Shown here piece by piece: positions 24,480 to 34,762 of a stretch of 64,000 bases of DNA. The stretch lies in assembly GCA_037976565.1 (NCBI GenBank), contig CP137675.1, positions 25,374,831-25,438,830 on the forward strand. Reading direction: 5' to 3'. Both the position numbers and the translations under genes were made by a program. The stretch is from Mesocentrotus franciscanus (taxonomy: Eukaryota; Echinodermata; Echinoidea; Camarodonta; Strongylocentrotidae). The notes beneath the pieces are model-generated. The model did no database searches, had not been told where the DNA came from, and saw only the letters and a list, made by a program, of their open reading frames with translations. Each line of letters opens with the position of its first letter. Position 1 is the stretch's first letter.

Positions 24480-25925
24480 CAAAAAAGCTGCGACCATCGA
24501 CAACCAAGTTGCAAAACTTAGAGTGGGCGACCAGTTGCAGGCCAGTTGACGATCGGTTGCCGAATGTCGTACCAAAATTGTCCCCAAATCATAGATTTTT
24601 GTTAAGTAGTTTGCGACGACTCGTGGAAATATTGGCAAATGGTTGGCAGCTGTTAGACTTTTGATCGGCAATAATAAACAACTGGTCGGAGATCAATGGC
24701 CGGTGTGATGTATTAAATCAATAATTATGTATGCATCAGCGGTACAATAAACGATACACGGGTGGAAGTATTATTTTCAAAAGGGCTAAGAAAAAGGATT
24801 TCGTGAAGCAACTCTTTCACTTTGGCAATGATTATTCAAAAATGCACAAAGTTTGACGTTTCCATTGTGTAAAAGATGTTTGGATATTCGGGGGCATTTT
24901 TACATGTGCTATCTCCGAATTGGCTGATTATAAAATGGAGGGACTTTTTCCAGATCCGTATAAGAAACAGTAGCATAGGTAACCTGTATCGATGAATAGA
25001 TCTGGGGGGTGTTTCACAAAGACTAAGATCGACTTTAAGTTGGACTTAAGTATAACAGGCCGTTCATGCCATTGGTTGCTATCCCAATTTGTCTCTAAAT
25101 TATAATCTTTAGATAATATTTTTTCCTTCAATAATGAATTATCAAAAAATGTAAGTTTTGTAGATTTTTTTACCATGATTTGTACATCCCTTGAGAGACC
25201 AATGCCAGTAAATAATGATAGCAAACAATGGCACGAACGGCCTGTTATACTTAAGTCCAACTTAAAGTCGATCTTAGTCTTTGTGAAACACCCCCCAGAA
25301 CATATTTATATTTTGAACTGACATTTGGTGTTTTTACCAGGCCGCTTCAGCGAAAAAAAATAGTTGTTGTTTTTGTATAAATAAAACATCACAGAATAAC
25401 ATGATCTAATTTGATCAAGAAACAGTATAATTAAATTGCCTCTGTTTTCCTCTTTTCTTTCAATGGAGAAATATCAAACAAACTTGATGTGCGAACCAGC
25501 AGTATAATCAATAATAGAGTTTTCAAACTTAAAAAGAAAATTCGTTCCTGGTTGTTAATATTCAACAAACGTGTGAATTTCAATCGGTAAGTGATCGAAA
25601 ATATTATCTAGTAGATTAACTGCCGACAATTTCTCAACCAAATATCGTCCGATTGTAGTCGACAACCACTGGTAACCAGTCGGCGATCAGTCGGCAATCA
25701 GTCAGCAAACTGTTATCTACCCTTGTAAGACCAAGAAAAGCCTTTTTCACGACTAGTTTGGTAGGAATAAGGTTTTCGATGCAGCAGGATAAACCCCCAG
25801 CCGACCAAAATACTCATGAGACCACTGACAACCGTTTGAAGACTGACAAAAATCTCTCTGCGACCTCTGACAACTAACTCCCGACAAGTGGTTGTCGAGT
25901 ATCGGTAACTGGTCGGATCTCTAAT
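24480..25925. repeat. Word-repetitive block (CGACAACC / AACTGGTCGG words), interrupted by a MITE
   Basis: Two patches, about 24485-24700 and 25620-25920, are built from many degenerate copies of the same words in both orientations: CGACAACCA, CCAGTTG, ACTGGTCGG, TCGGCAATCAGT, GTTGTCG. Between them sits the palindromic MITE at 25004-25296. The likely reading is one inverted-repeat element, or two related ones, later hit by the MITE. The outer boundaries are approximate. No protein is encoded. Confidence 0.55.
25004..25296. mobile_element. Palindromic MITE, family B, copy 2 (293 bp)
   Basis: It begins GGGGGGTGTTTCACAAAGAC and ends with the inverse, GTCTTTGTGAAACACCCCCC, with long inverted arms. 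Its sequence matches copy 1 at 19441-19731 closely through ACTAAGATCGACTTTAAGTT, GGCCGTTCATGCCA and the central TTTTTTCCTTCAATAATGAA. The arms are better preserved than in copy 1. The 110-codon minus-strand ORF crossing it is an accident of the palindrome. Confidence 0.9.
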
Positions 25926-26770
25926 GTGACTCAGGCTAAAATCTCCGCCTGTTATGAATGATGTGAATCCTCCTCCTCTTCCCTTCTCCTCCTCCTCCTA
26001 ATCGTCATTATCATTATCTTCCTTTCTATGTATGACAAATAAAGATAGGAAAGCCACGCAAGGGCGTTATATGACGCAAAATGGAGTTCCTTGATGCCTC
26101 CTGGGAATCTTGCCAGCAAGCATTAGTTGATGGTGTGCGATAAGGTGTGGTCTGGGTGACCAAAGTTGCATTCTGTACTTGCTCTGTACTTTCACATGTG
26201 AAGATTGTGAGCAGTCATGGCATGCTCAGCGCAGATTCTGTTAACTGCCTAATGCAAGTCCATTGGCGTCGGCCTAGGTTGTAACCCCGGATGGAAAGGT
26301 AGTTGGGTCATTAATAAAGAGTTCTCTCTGTATGACATGATACACCAACATGTCCATATTGACAATCGGAGATTCCCAGTGTCATGTATGACCCTCACTT
26401 TCCAATCTTCATATCTTATCCAGTGTCCGATCTTTCCAGGATTTTCACGATAAACAAAACTGAATACCCAACTAAATTATACGCGAAGGATTAATTTCCC
26501 TTTGACATTTGAGTCAATGAAAATCCGAAACAGATAAAAGGTGTCGAGAAGGCATCATTTCTTATTTAAATAGATTCATCTTGAGTCCTGATAAAAGTCA
26601 ACAATAAATTCTCCCAACGGAATCAAATGAAGGCTCCATTAAATTTGCAAGACTACAAATAGAGGATAGCTACCAGTCATTTCTGTTGTTTTATAAATTT
26701 AATATAAGCTGAGTAATGAAAAGATAAAAGTTAGGAAATCGAGGTAGTCGTTCTGAGGCATGCTTTAAAT
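25926..26770. other. Intergenic with a short CTC-rich patch
   Basis: A CTCCTC/TCTTCC patch lies at 25970-26010. Nothing else is recognised. Confidence 0.45.
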
Positions 26771-26974
26771 GCCCGTTACACAAGAGGCATCATCTGCTGA
26801 CGTAATAATGCGTCAGCAATCAATAGTACGGCCTCCGATGCGCCATTTCAAAGTGAAAATCGTGCACATCGTGAACATTTCTTCGAATAAGTAATATTAT
26901 GGGCTAATTATCTTTACTGATATTATTAGCGCAGGTAATAACGGTATTGAAATGACGTCTCATGTGCAACGAGG
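26771..26974. mobile_element. Short TIR element, family A, copy 2 (opposite orientation)
   Basis: The left end CCCGTTACACAAGAGGCATC pairs with the right end GACGTCTCATGTGCAACGAGG allowing a few mismatches. The ATTAGCGCAGGTAATAACGG segment is the inverse of the corresponding segment in copy 1 at 10622-10830. The two copies together define the family: about 205 bp, non-coding. Clear target duplications were not found. Confidence 0.65.
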
Positions 26975-27199
26975 ACAACACGTCGTCCCCATGCAATTGA
27001 GAGTTGAGGCTTTCAATAAATATGGTATTCAACAGCTTTTCCCAAGTTTGTTTACATCCTAGTTTACACAATCCTTCTACTGCATGATAAGCAATCTAGA
27101 ATTAATTTAAGCCAATTTCTTACGAATATGATCCTATAACCAGACCTCAAACTAGGTCTAGTAGCAAACGTGTATTCTAATTTAGGTCTGTGTTGTGAT

Positions 27200-27490
27200 A
27201 TCAACTGAGGCGTAGGCGCACGCGCCGGCTCACACTTTAATGATGACGTCAACATTCTTCTATGTCAATTCAAACAAACTGTAGAAGACGCGGATCGTTG
27301 TCTCGTTACTCGCTCCCGATACAAACGCAGACGACAAGTGTCACCTTATTACGGTTTCGAGCCCCTAATTTGTTTTCCCGGACGTGATGATTTCGCAGTC
27401 GCAAATCGACCACAAATCAGTAGCGAGTACCCTCTCACATCGACGTTATCTAACCGCTATCACCAGAGTAGTGACAGATAAAGAATACAA
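27200..27490. other. CpG-richer segment of unknown role
   Basis: Local rise in G+C and CpG (GACGCGGATCG, ATCGACGTTATC) compared with the AT-rich surroundings, with no ORF and no repeat ends. Candidate explanations are an unannotated first exon or promoter, a conserved non-coding element, or a young GC-rich repeat. Confidence 0.2.
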
Positions 27491-27654
27491 AGCAACGGAC
27501 TAGGCCTGCACAAGAATATTTTTTTTTTCTTTGACATTGATACCCAGAATGTCGTGGTTCAAACCGCGGCTTTTATAATAGTTACATATGATCCATCAAA
27601 CATATTTATTCCACGGATATACTTGCTTTTTTCTAAAGTATATGGGGAAAAAAA

Positions 27655-27720
27655 ACACTGTAAAGCGCTTTGAGCTCGCATGGCGGTTGGGAGTGAAAAG
27701 ACGCAATATAGATAAACTTT
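27655..27720 (+). mobile_element. L2-like 3' tail fragment (LINE or SINE end)
   Basis: TGTAAAGCGCTTTGAGCTCG followed by AAGACGCAATATAGATAAAC has the form of the shared 3' tail of L2-clade LINEs and their partner SINEs (AAGCGC..TTGAG .. GCG..ATATAAAT). An ATT/ATC-rich run follows to about 27870, as often trails such tails. Only the end is preserved. Identification rests on pattern memory and is modest. Confidence 0.4.
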
Positions 27721-27870
27721 CTTGTTATTGTTATTAATATTATCAGATTATTTATTTTGTATTCTTATCATTATTATTACTTTTATTATTATCATTATTA
27801 TCAATATCATGAACTGTTATCTTATTTTAGTTTTTATTTTCATTACCACCATTATCATCGTCATCATCAA
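27720..27870. repeat. ATT/ATC-rich trinucleotide run
   Basis: TTATTA, ATTATC and CATCATC words fill this block, giving an Ile/Leu-rich ORF that is not a gene. Confidence 0.8.
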
Positions 27871-28439
27871 GCTCATTTCTTTGAACGCCTTATCTTTGTC
27901 TTTAGTAATTAAATGAAGGAAAATAATTGAAGGTAATGATCACAAATTTGTTGAGGAAAGGAAGTGTTGTGTATGAAAAACAGTAATCTATTGATTCTTT
28001 CTGACAATTGAAATTTTTACAGTTATTCTAGTTTGTTTAAGTGGTGTCCCATTTTCGTTAATAAAATCCCAGTTTCCTTTTTTCCTCACTTGTTATTTGG
28101 ATTAGAAGCTACGAGTTTCACATGCCTAAACCAAACCCCTTGTTCTGCCTTCATTTTAGCTTCTCGATAACCTCGACATAAGTTAATAGAAACAAACGAA
28201 GCGCACAATTTCCTTTTCAGAATCGAAGGAAAATCATTTGGGTCTACCTAGGGGATACTGAAGTACAATTAACTATTAAATCTTCCAGGAGTCCTTATCA
28301 AATTACTACCCTGACGGGAGAGCGTAGCTGCAATGGCTTTTGTCATGCTTGCTTAATCACTTTTCCGTCGTTGTAAGGTTGTAACGTACTTGACAAAATG
28401 AATGATAGTTCCATATGTCATTTTCCCCCCTCATGTCTG

Positions 28440-28521
28440 TTTTCCATTTCTATCTCTTTCTCTCTACCCTACTCTCTCTGTCTAGTAACTCTCTCTCTCT
28501 CTCTCTCTCTTCACACTCCCC

Positions 28522-28559
<38 letters not shown>

Positions 28560-28635
28560 GTCTCTCTGTGTCTCTCTCTGTCACTCTGTCTATCTTTATA
28601 TCCCTCTCTCTTTCTCCTCTCTGTCTGTGTGTCTA
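28440..28635. repeat. (CT)n with embedded (TA)n
   Basis: Compound CT repeat with GT-containing variants around a TATATATATATATATA stretch at 28543-28558. All plus frames stay open, which explains the Ser/Leu ORFs. Confidence 0.93.
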
Positions 28636-28779
28636 TTGAGCTGCACCTCATTTGTCATCTTTCTAATTCTCCTCACACACCTCTCTGACCTTCCATTTTT
28701 ACTACGTGCAAAATGCAACCGCAATCCCATCATTGACCAAAGTTTATATTGATTTTCTATCCATCTCCTTCTGACTTCC

Positions 28780-28802
28780 TCTCTCTCTCTCTCTCTCTCT
28801 CT
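28780..28802. repeat. (CT)n microsatellite
   Basis: About 11 CT units. Confidence 0.9.
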
Positions 28803-30009
28803 TGTTAGCGTCTTTCTCCCAATCTTCGTTTGCAGGCGTCACTTTTACTCTAGATCCATAACGATCAATCAAAATGTTTTAGTTTTCTTCAACAACAAAA
28901 AAGGTATGCATCATGCTATTTCTTTTCTAAATAAAGATTTCTAATATCTCAAAAAGTAGCCTTTTATATATCAATGTCAAGATGCCACTGTTACTGAAAT
29001 TCATAGGAGAAATAGGAAGGAGCTATTAAAGGGGCCTGCACCCCCTCCCCGAAAATTTTGAAATGTCCAATCTTCTGGTATTCGGTACCTCATTATTTGG
29101 GCAGCTAGGGTGTCTTTGTCTTCAATCTTTTTTGAAAATTCAAATGTTTAATATCTTATGTACTCAATTTTCACCACTTAAAATCGATTTCTGCATGTCC
29201 CAGTCCAAAAGCAAGAATCGTCCGAAATTTGCTTTGAATTGCAAGAAAGAGGCATCCCCCCTCTGCACAATTATTACCCTGCATTTGTGCTCAAATCTAA
29301 ATTGTAAAAAAAAAAAATCGATAATATTCTGCAAACAAAAGTTAACAGATAATCATTCTAGGGAATACAAAATGTAGAGCTTCTTTCTCCAAGCAGCTAG
29401 CCACTTAAACTATACAAGAATTTTATTTGGAAATGTTTACCTGGTTAAAGGGAGTGGGTCGTCAGTTTCCACGAAGGCCATAATTCGTTGATACCAGACA
29501 GGTGAAAATACCATTAAGGGTGTACAAGTCTGCACAAAGCAAACCCGTAGGCCTATCAAAAAATAACCCCTAGTCTCTCGGAGAGTCTTCGGGTGAGGGA
29601 AAAGTGAAATAATGACTTTACCATATAGGAAATGGACGGAAAATCCAGTGCATTACATAAGGCCTATTGGTCACAAAACTCAAGGCTAATCCTGGTGATT
29701 GACAACATCTGATATTGGGTAAATACCAAACTGTGTCGAATTCCCCTTAAGATCCCACTCCTACGCGTCTTTAAAAGGTTGAGGTGGGTAATATTCCACA
29801 GGCCGTATTAATTTTGTTTTCTAATCTAAGGTAGATGTGAAAATACTTTAGTTTTACAAGAGAAATGTAGTTTCTCCGTGTCTTCATAAATTATGTTTGT
29901 TGAGAATGAAATATAGGAAAAAATGTTTCTTAACAGAAAGTTAATCATAATGATGGTAAAAATAATGATGATGATGAGAATACATATAATATTGCGACAA
30001 CGACGATGA
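28803..30009. other. Intergenic, nothing recognised
   Basis: A 104-codon ORF at 29063-29377 has no recognisable motif. No transposon ends seen. Confidence 0.45.
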
Positions 30010-30051
30010 TAACTAAACTACTCCTACTACTCATACTACTAATACTACTAT

Positions 30052-30108
<57 letters not shown>

Positions 30109-30147
30109 AACTACTACTACTACTACGAATAATACTACGAATACTAC

Positions 30148-30185
<38 letters not shown>

Positions 30186-30200
30186 TAATAATTATACACT
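30010..30200. repeat. (TAC)n/(CTA)n array, first block, passing into (AAT)n
   Basis: CTA/TAC triplets with a few substitutions run from 30018 to about 30150 and then change to (AAT)n up to about 30190. The long Ser-, Val- or Tyr-run ORFs on both strands are pure repeat translations. Confidence 0.95.
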
Positions 30201-30394
30201 TATATTGCGCACAACTCTGCCGACATATGGACACCCTTTGCGCACAGATCTACAAATCATACACATTACAAGAATATGGCAATTAATTAAAATTCATCAG
30301 AACTAAGATATTACAAAATGAAAAGTCGAAAAATGGTCAACATAGCTACAGATATACTTCTAACTCAGATAACAATCCTAACATTAAGAGTACG

Positions 30395-30421
30395 CCCTAC
30401 TACTACTACTACTACTACTAA

Positions 30422-30479
<58 letters not shown>

Positions 30480-30498
30480 TTACTACATCTACTACCAA

Positions 30499-30540
<42 letters not shown>

Positions 30541-30564
30541 GTGTACTACTATTACTACTACTAT

Positions 30565-30609
<45 letters not shown>

Positions 30610-30757
30610 CATTTCTACTACTACTACTACTACTATTTCTACTACTACTACTGCTACTATTACTACTACATCTACTACTACTACTATTGCTACATGTACT
30701 ACATGTACTACCATTACTACTTCTACCACTACTACTTCTACTACTACTACTACTACT

Positions 30758-30794
<37 letters not shown>

Positions 30795-30797
30795 ATG

Positions 30798-30843
<46 letters not shown>

Positions 30844-30865
30844 GATAGTACTACTATTACTACTA
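30395..30865. repeat. (TAC)n/(ACT)n array, second block, about 470 bp
   Basis: One of the longest simple repeats in the window: near-continuous TAC/CTA triplets with scattered ATG-, ATT- and TTC-containing variants (for example the TACATGTACTACATGTACTA patch near 30690). Together with the first block it forms an interrupted array of about 850 bp. All six frames are open over long distances. The 163-193-codon ORFs here are artefacts. Confidence 0.97.
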
Positions 30866-31324
30866 CTACTACTCCTGCTGCTGCAACTATTTCTGCTGCT
30901 CCTTCTGCTGCTGTTACCGCTGAATTCCCATGTTACTACTATATCCCATGTTACTACTATATCCGTATACTTTATAATTTTCTGATGTACTTTAGCCATT
31001 TATGTTGTAATAAGGGTTATCGAACATTTTGAACATTTCCTGCTATCAAATGACATATTGTAAAACATATAAACCGTGTAAACCTTGTAAACCTTGTAAG
31101 TTAATTACCCTTTTATCCAAAAGTATATTAGTTTTTATATTATATATCTCTCTAAAAAAAGTATTGCGCTTGTTAATACTTTTTTTGACAAACAAAATCA
31201 GAGGAACGCTTTGTGTCTAGGGATTTATTCCCGAGTGTGAAATGAATATTAAAAACTTATCGCAATGACTTTTGCTTCATTCCTATACAGTACCTGATAT
31301 CTTATCGCATCAACTGAAATTTAA

Positions 31325-31480
31325 TCTCTCTTTTTTTCTCTCTCTCTCTCTCTCCCTATCTCTCTTCCTCTCTCTCTCTCTCTCTCCCTCTTTCTCCCCG
31401 CCTTTTCTCTCTCTTTCTTCCCCCCTCTCTCTCCCTTTATCTCTCTCTATCTTTCCTCATTTATGTCATTGTCTTTTCCC
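31325..31480. repeat. (CT)n-rich block
   Basis: CT dinucleotides with CCC and TTT interruptions, pyrimidine-only on plus over most of the length. Confidence 0.9.
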
Positions 31481-31729
31481 CTCTCCTACCCCTCGCTTTT
31501 TCGTATTTCTCCCTACCATGTCTCCTCTCAACTGATCTATTGTTTCCTATCTATCGAGCCTTATCATCTCATCGCAGTTTTCCTGTCCCCTGCACCCCCT
31601 CATTCAATTATTTTGTACTGTCTATTTCAGTTTTCCCGTTTTTAATTTTTCTCAATTTTTTCTGTCCCATGTTTTCTGTCTTCCTAGCGTGCTTCTATCT
31701 GTTGTCTGAATGATCTGATCCCCCGGTCC

Positions 31730-32065
31730 TCATTTCTCTCTCCCCACCCCTCACTCTCTTTCTTTCTCTATCTTTGCCCCTCCCACACTCTCTCTCTCTC
31801 TCTCTCTCTGCTCCTCCTCCTCCCTCCCTCAACCATCCCCCTCTCCTTTATCTCCTTCTTCTCTTTCTTATCGATTTCTAATTCTCTCTTTCTGACTCGT
31901 TCTTTCACTTTGCCCCCCCCCCGCTCTCTCTCTCTCTCTCTCTATCTTTATCACTCTGTCTTCCCTTCCCTATACCTTTCTCTTCCCTACCTTCCCCTCT
32001 CTCTTCTCTCCTCGTCAATATCTCCATGTATGACCCCCTCCCCTTCTCTTTCTCCCTATCGCTTC
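31730..32065. repeat. Pyrimidine-rich block with (CT)n cores and a C11 run
   Basis: CT-repeat cores lie at about 31790-31809 and 31924-31942. A run of C lies at 31913-31922. The overlapping ORFs on both strands are compositional. Confidence 0.88.
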
Positions 32066-32635
32066 CCCTTCTTGAAATGCCACCATTCACAGCAGGCCAT
32101 CAACCTTGCCGACTACACTGCATCAAAATTATGAGATAATAGCAGAACCTGTCAAAGCAGTACGATCGATTGCACTATCTCAGAAATAAATCAATCTCAG
32201 ACGGATTTAAATCAATTATGCTCAGGTAGAAATCTTCTAAGAAAATCAATATTTCAAAGGATTAGCACGCTGTCCAAGACAGGTTTATAATAAAATTGCC
32301 TGAAGACAGATTATTACGAAAGCTACCCGTGATATACATTTTGATGGACGGATAAAAGTTGAGGAGAGTGGAGATCACAGGTATATCTATGTCACATAAT
32401 GCATTCAGAAGCTGGTATTAATGTGGCATTGATTTCTTACCGCCAAAAGCAAGTTGACATTCGCACACCTATAAACATGATAAATAAAAATATATTATTG
32501 CATAGGTGGAATATGAAATTGATAATCATTTTGGACGACATGCGCAGATTTCTGTGCCTTTGTCTTCCGGAACTCCAACACATACTTCTGAAATTTACTC
32601 AATCGGATCTGAATTATTTGTATATAATCTTAATT

Positions 32636-32666
<31 letters not shown>

Positions 32667-34528
32667 TAATCTGGATATATGTTTAAGTACGAAAACCGTC
32701 TCCAATAGTGCCATCGCAGCGTCGCGGAATGATTATAAAAATGAAGTCAATGAATTTAATTAGTGAATTGTTACTCTTTTGATAAGGTACCGTTCCTCTT
32801 TTAAGACTCAAGCCACCTAAGATTTTCAGTTTACCTTCTCAGCCCTAAAATGAATCATTTCCCCCTCTACACGTTGTATTGTTTTTGGTTAAGAGCTATA
32901 CATTCAAAATTTGCAATAATAGGTTTAAGATCCATAGGTGTAAGATTTGTAATATTTGCTCGTTGTTAAACTGCATCATGTCGAGTTGTTTGTGGAGACA
33001 CCGAAATGTTGCCTTCCAGCATTTACTCCACAAAGAACTTAAAGGGTCACTTTCCACCATCATAAAGTGTATATAAAAAATATGCTAATGTGCTTCCCTT
33101 GTTGACTGTTACCAACACGATTGCAATTTCTCAATGTTTTATTAAAGTGTCAAGCTTCAAAATGCAGTAAAGTTGAGTACCGATCTACACTTAATGTAAC
33201 GCATACTCTTTAGGATATAGGAATATGATGAATATTATATTTTGTCCTTATCATAAAAGAAATCACTGTACGTTTCTATTCCATTAAATTGCTTTTTATT
33301 TTGGAATGCTTCATGAAAGAGTCATAACTAAGATCGTATCATTTGAACTTAGCATGACAGAAACTTTCTTGTTAATGCGAGGTAGAGGTAGGTTCGATGT
33401 ATAGATCTTATCAGTAATGAAATGAGATATGAAGCCCGTCTTTTATCGGAACACAATAACTTAATGCAAAGATTTTAAAAGGAATATCGTCACTCTGGAT
33501 CCGGAAGGGCAGTACCTCATAATACAAAGTAAACATTAAGCTCGCTCATGACAGGAGATAAGGAGGATGATATTCACAACAGTTATGACAGTTATTTTCC
33601 ATTAGCAGAAATGGAAGCGAGGTGAAAACAAAAAGAAATGATATACGAAAAAGGAAAACGAGGAAGTGTCAGTATATTATTTGTTTGATGTCATATCATT
33701 GTGTTTAGTTTCGTTGAAAGGTTTCCAAGAAAAATCAGAGCAGATCATCCTGTGCATGTATACAGCTGTCCTGTTCTGGTAAACAAGAAAATTCAAAATC
33801 ATTTGTGGAAATAGTTGAGGCCATGCTGCTCTAAATTTCAATTTCAATTTGACTAACGTTTTAAAGTTTTTATTTATTTTGTTTTTGAGATGATAGCACT
33901 GAAAGAATAACGGTGCTCCGACATTTGCTCCCGACTTAAAGCGTCAAAGATTAAAGTGGCTAAAGTTGGGTCATGAATAGCTTTGGTAAGCTGTCTTTAA
34001 TTTTCTTTAAATCTTTACTTTCTGATGATAAAAAGCAAGATAGTAGCAATACTGAAATATTGTGGTTTTTCCCCTCCCAAAGTAAGAAATAAAAGATCGA
34101 TTAGATACCCCGCCTTGGACTTAAATTCCAAGAGCATCAACGTGCTCTACACACGAGCAAATCATGAGGGTTGTGTGCACGTGACACAGACAAAAACGAA
34201 TTGCTGATGTGGCGGGGAGCCGTCGGAGTGGAAGCGTCCGAGTGCAGTGTATTTTGTAGCCGCGATCTATCTTTCCTTTGAGATATTTACACTAAGATTC
34301 GGTAATCATGTATGGAATATCAAATGATCTCACAAAAATTTATTTTGATATAGGGATAACAATGTGAGGCTAAATTTTAAAACATGTTTCTCGACAATTT
34401 TCTACCCAAACTGTAGGTGAGTTCAGAGTTAGGAATTCAGTTAGTATTAGAAAATTATTGGCAGAGCATGTCGTAAAACTGCTAACGAAGTTACCTTCTA
34501 AAATGCGGCTCGCTGTCGACGTATAAAA
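32066..34528. other. Gene-free stretch
   Basis: AT-rich, with an (AAT)n run at 32636-32664 and otherwise no repeat ends. No exon is recognisable. The ORFs are below 100 codons. Confidence 0.5.
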
Positions 34529-34602
34529 AGTGTCGTGGTACAGTGGTTCATTTACATGACTCTCAACCCAAGGGTTGAAGGTTCGAACCAGGGCCCGGCA
34601 CT
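34529..34602 (+). mobile_element. tRNA-like SINE head, copy 1
   Basis: The first and last seven bases (AGTGTCG / CGGCACT) pair completely, counting one G-U pair, like an acceptor stem. TGGTACAGTGG (34536-34546) fits the A box and GGTTCGAACCA (34580-34590) fits the B box. A TCAACCC/GGGTTGA hairpin sits where the anticodon arm would be. The T-arm stem does not pair properly and there is no sensible anticodon loop, so this is a tRNA-derived SINE and not a tRNA gene. A relative lies at 46712-46782. Confidence 0.65.
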
Positions 34603-34701
34603 AAACGTGCGTTGGCACGCTCCAAGCAGGTCTAGCGGTAGATTGATACCTGACAATTGCTAGGGGTAATGATAATTACAGGGTCCTTGGGGAGACCAAT
34701 A

Positions 34702-34762
34702 TTAAAGGTAATGCAAAGTTTTGGGAAATTCTGAAATTGGATGGATAGTAATTCTTTACAAG
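34702..34762 (+). mobile_element. Truncated end of the family C TIR element
   Basis: About 60 bp starting TTAAAGGTAATGCAAAGTTT are roughly 90% identical to the left end of the 506-bp element at 46113-46618, including GGATGGATAGTAATTCTTTA. The similarity then stops and no matching right end is found. It lies 100 bp after a tRNA-like SINE head, and the full copy at 46113 also neighbours such a head. Confidence 0.75.

Noticed and set aside
24928..25260. 110-codon minus-strand ORF
   Set aside because: It spans a palindromic MITE copy; the same frame is not open in the other copy.
30318..31032. ORFs of 163-193 codons on both strands over the TAC array
   Set aside because: They translate to Leu, Tyr, Thr, Val or Ser homopolymer runs because the triplet contains no stop in these frames. 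This is a repeat, not a gene.
34529..34602. Functional tRNA gene
   Set aside because: A and B boxes and an acceptor stem are present, but the T-arm does not pair and no normal anticodon loop exists. Relatives elsewhere in the window show it is a SINE head.
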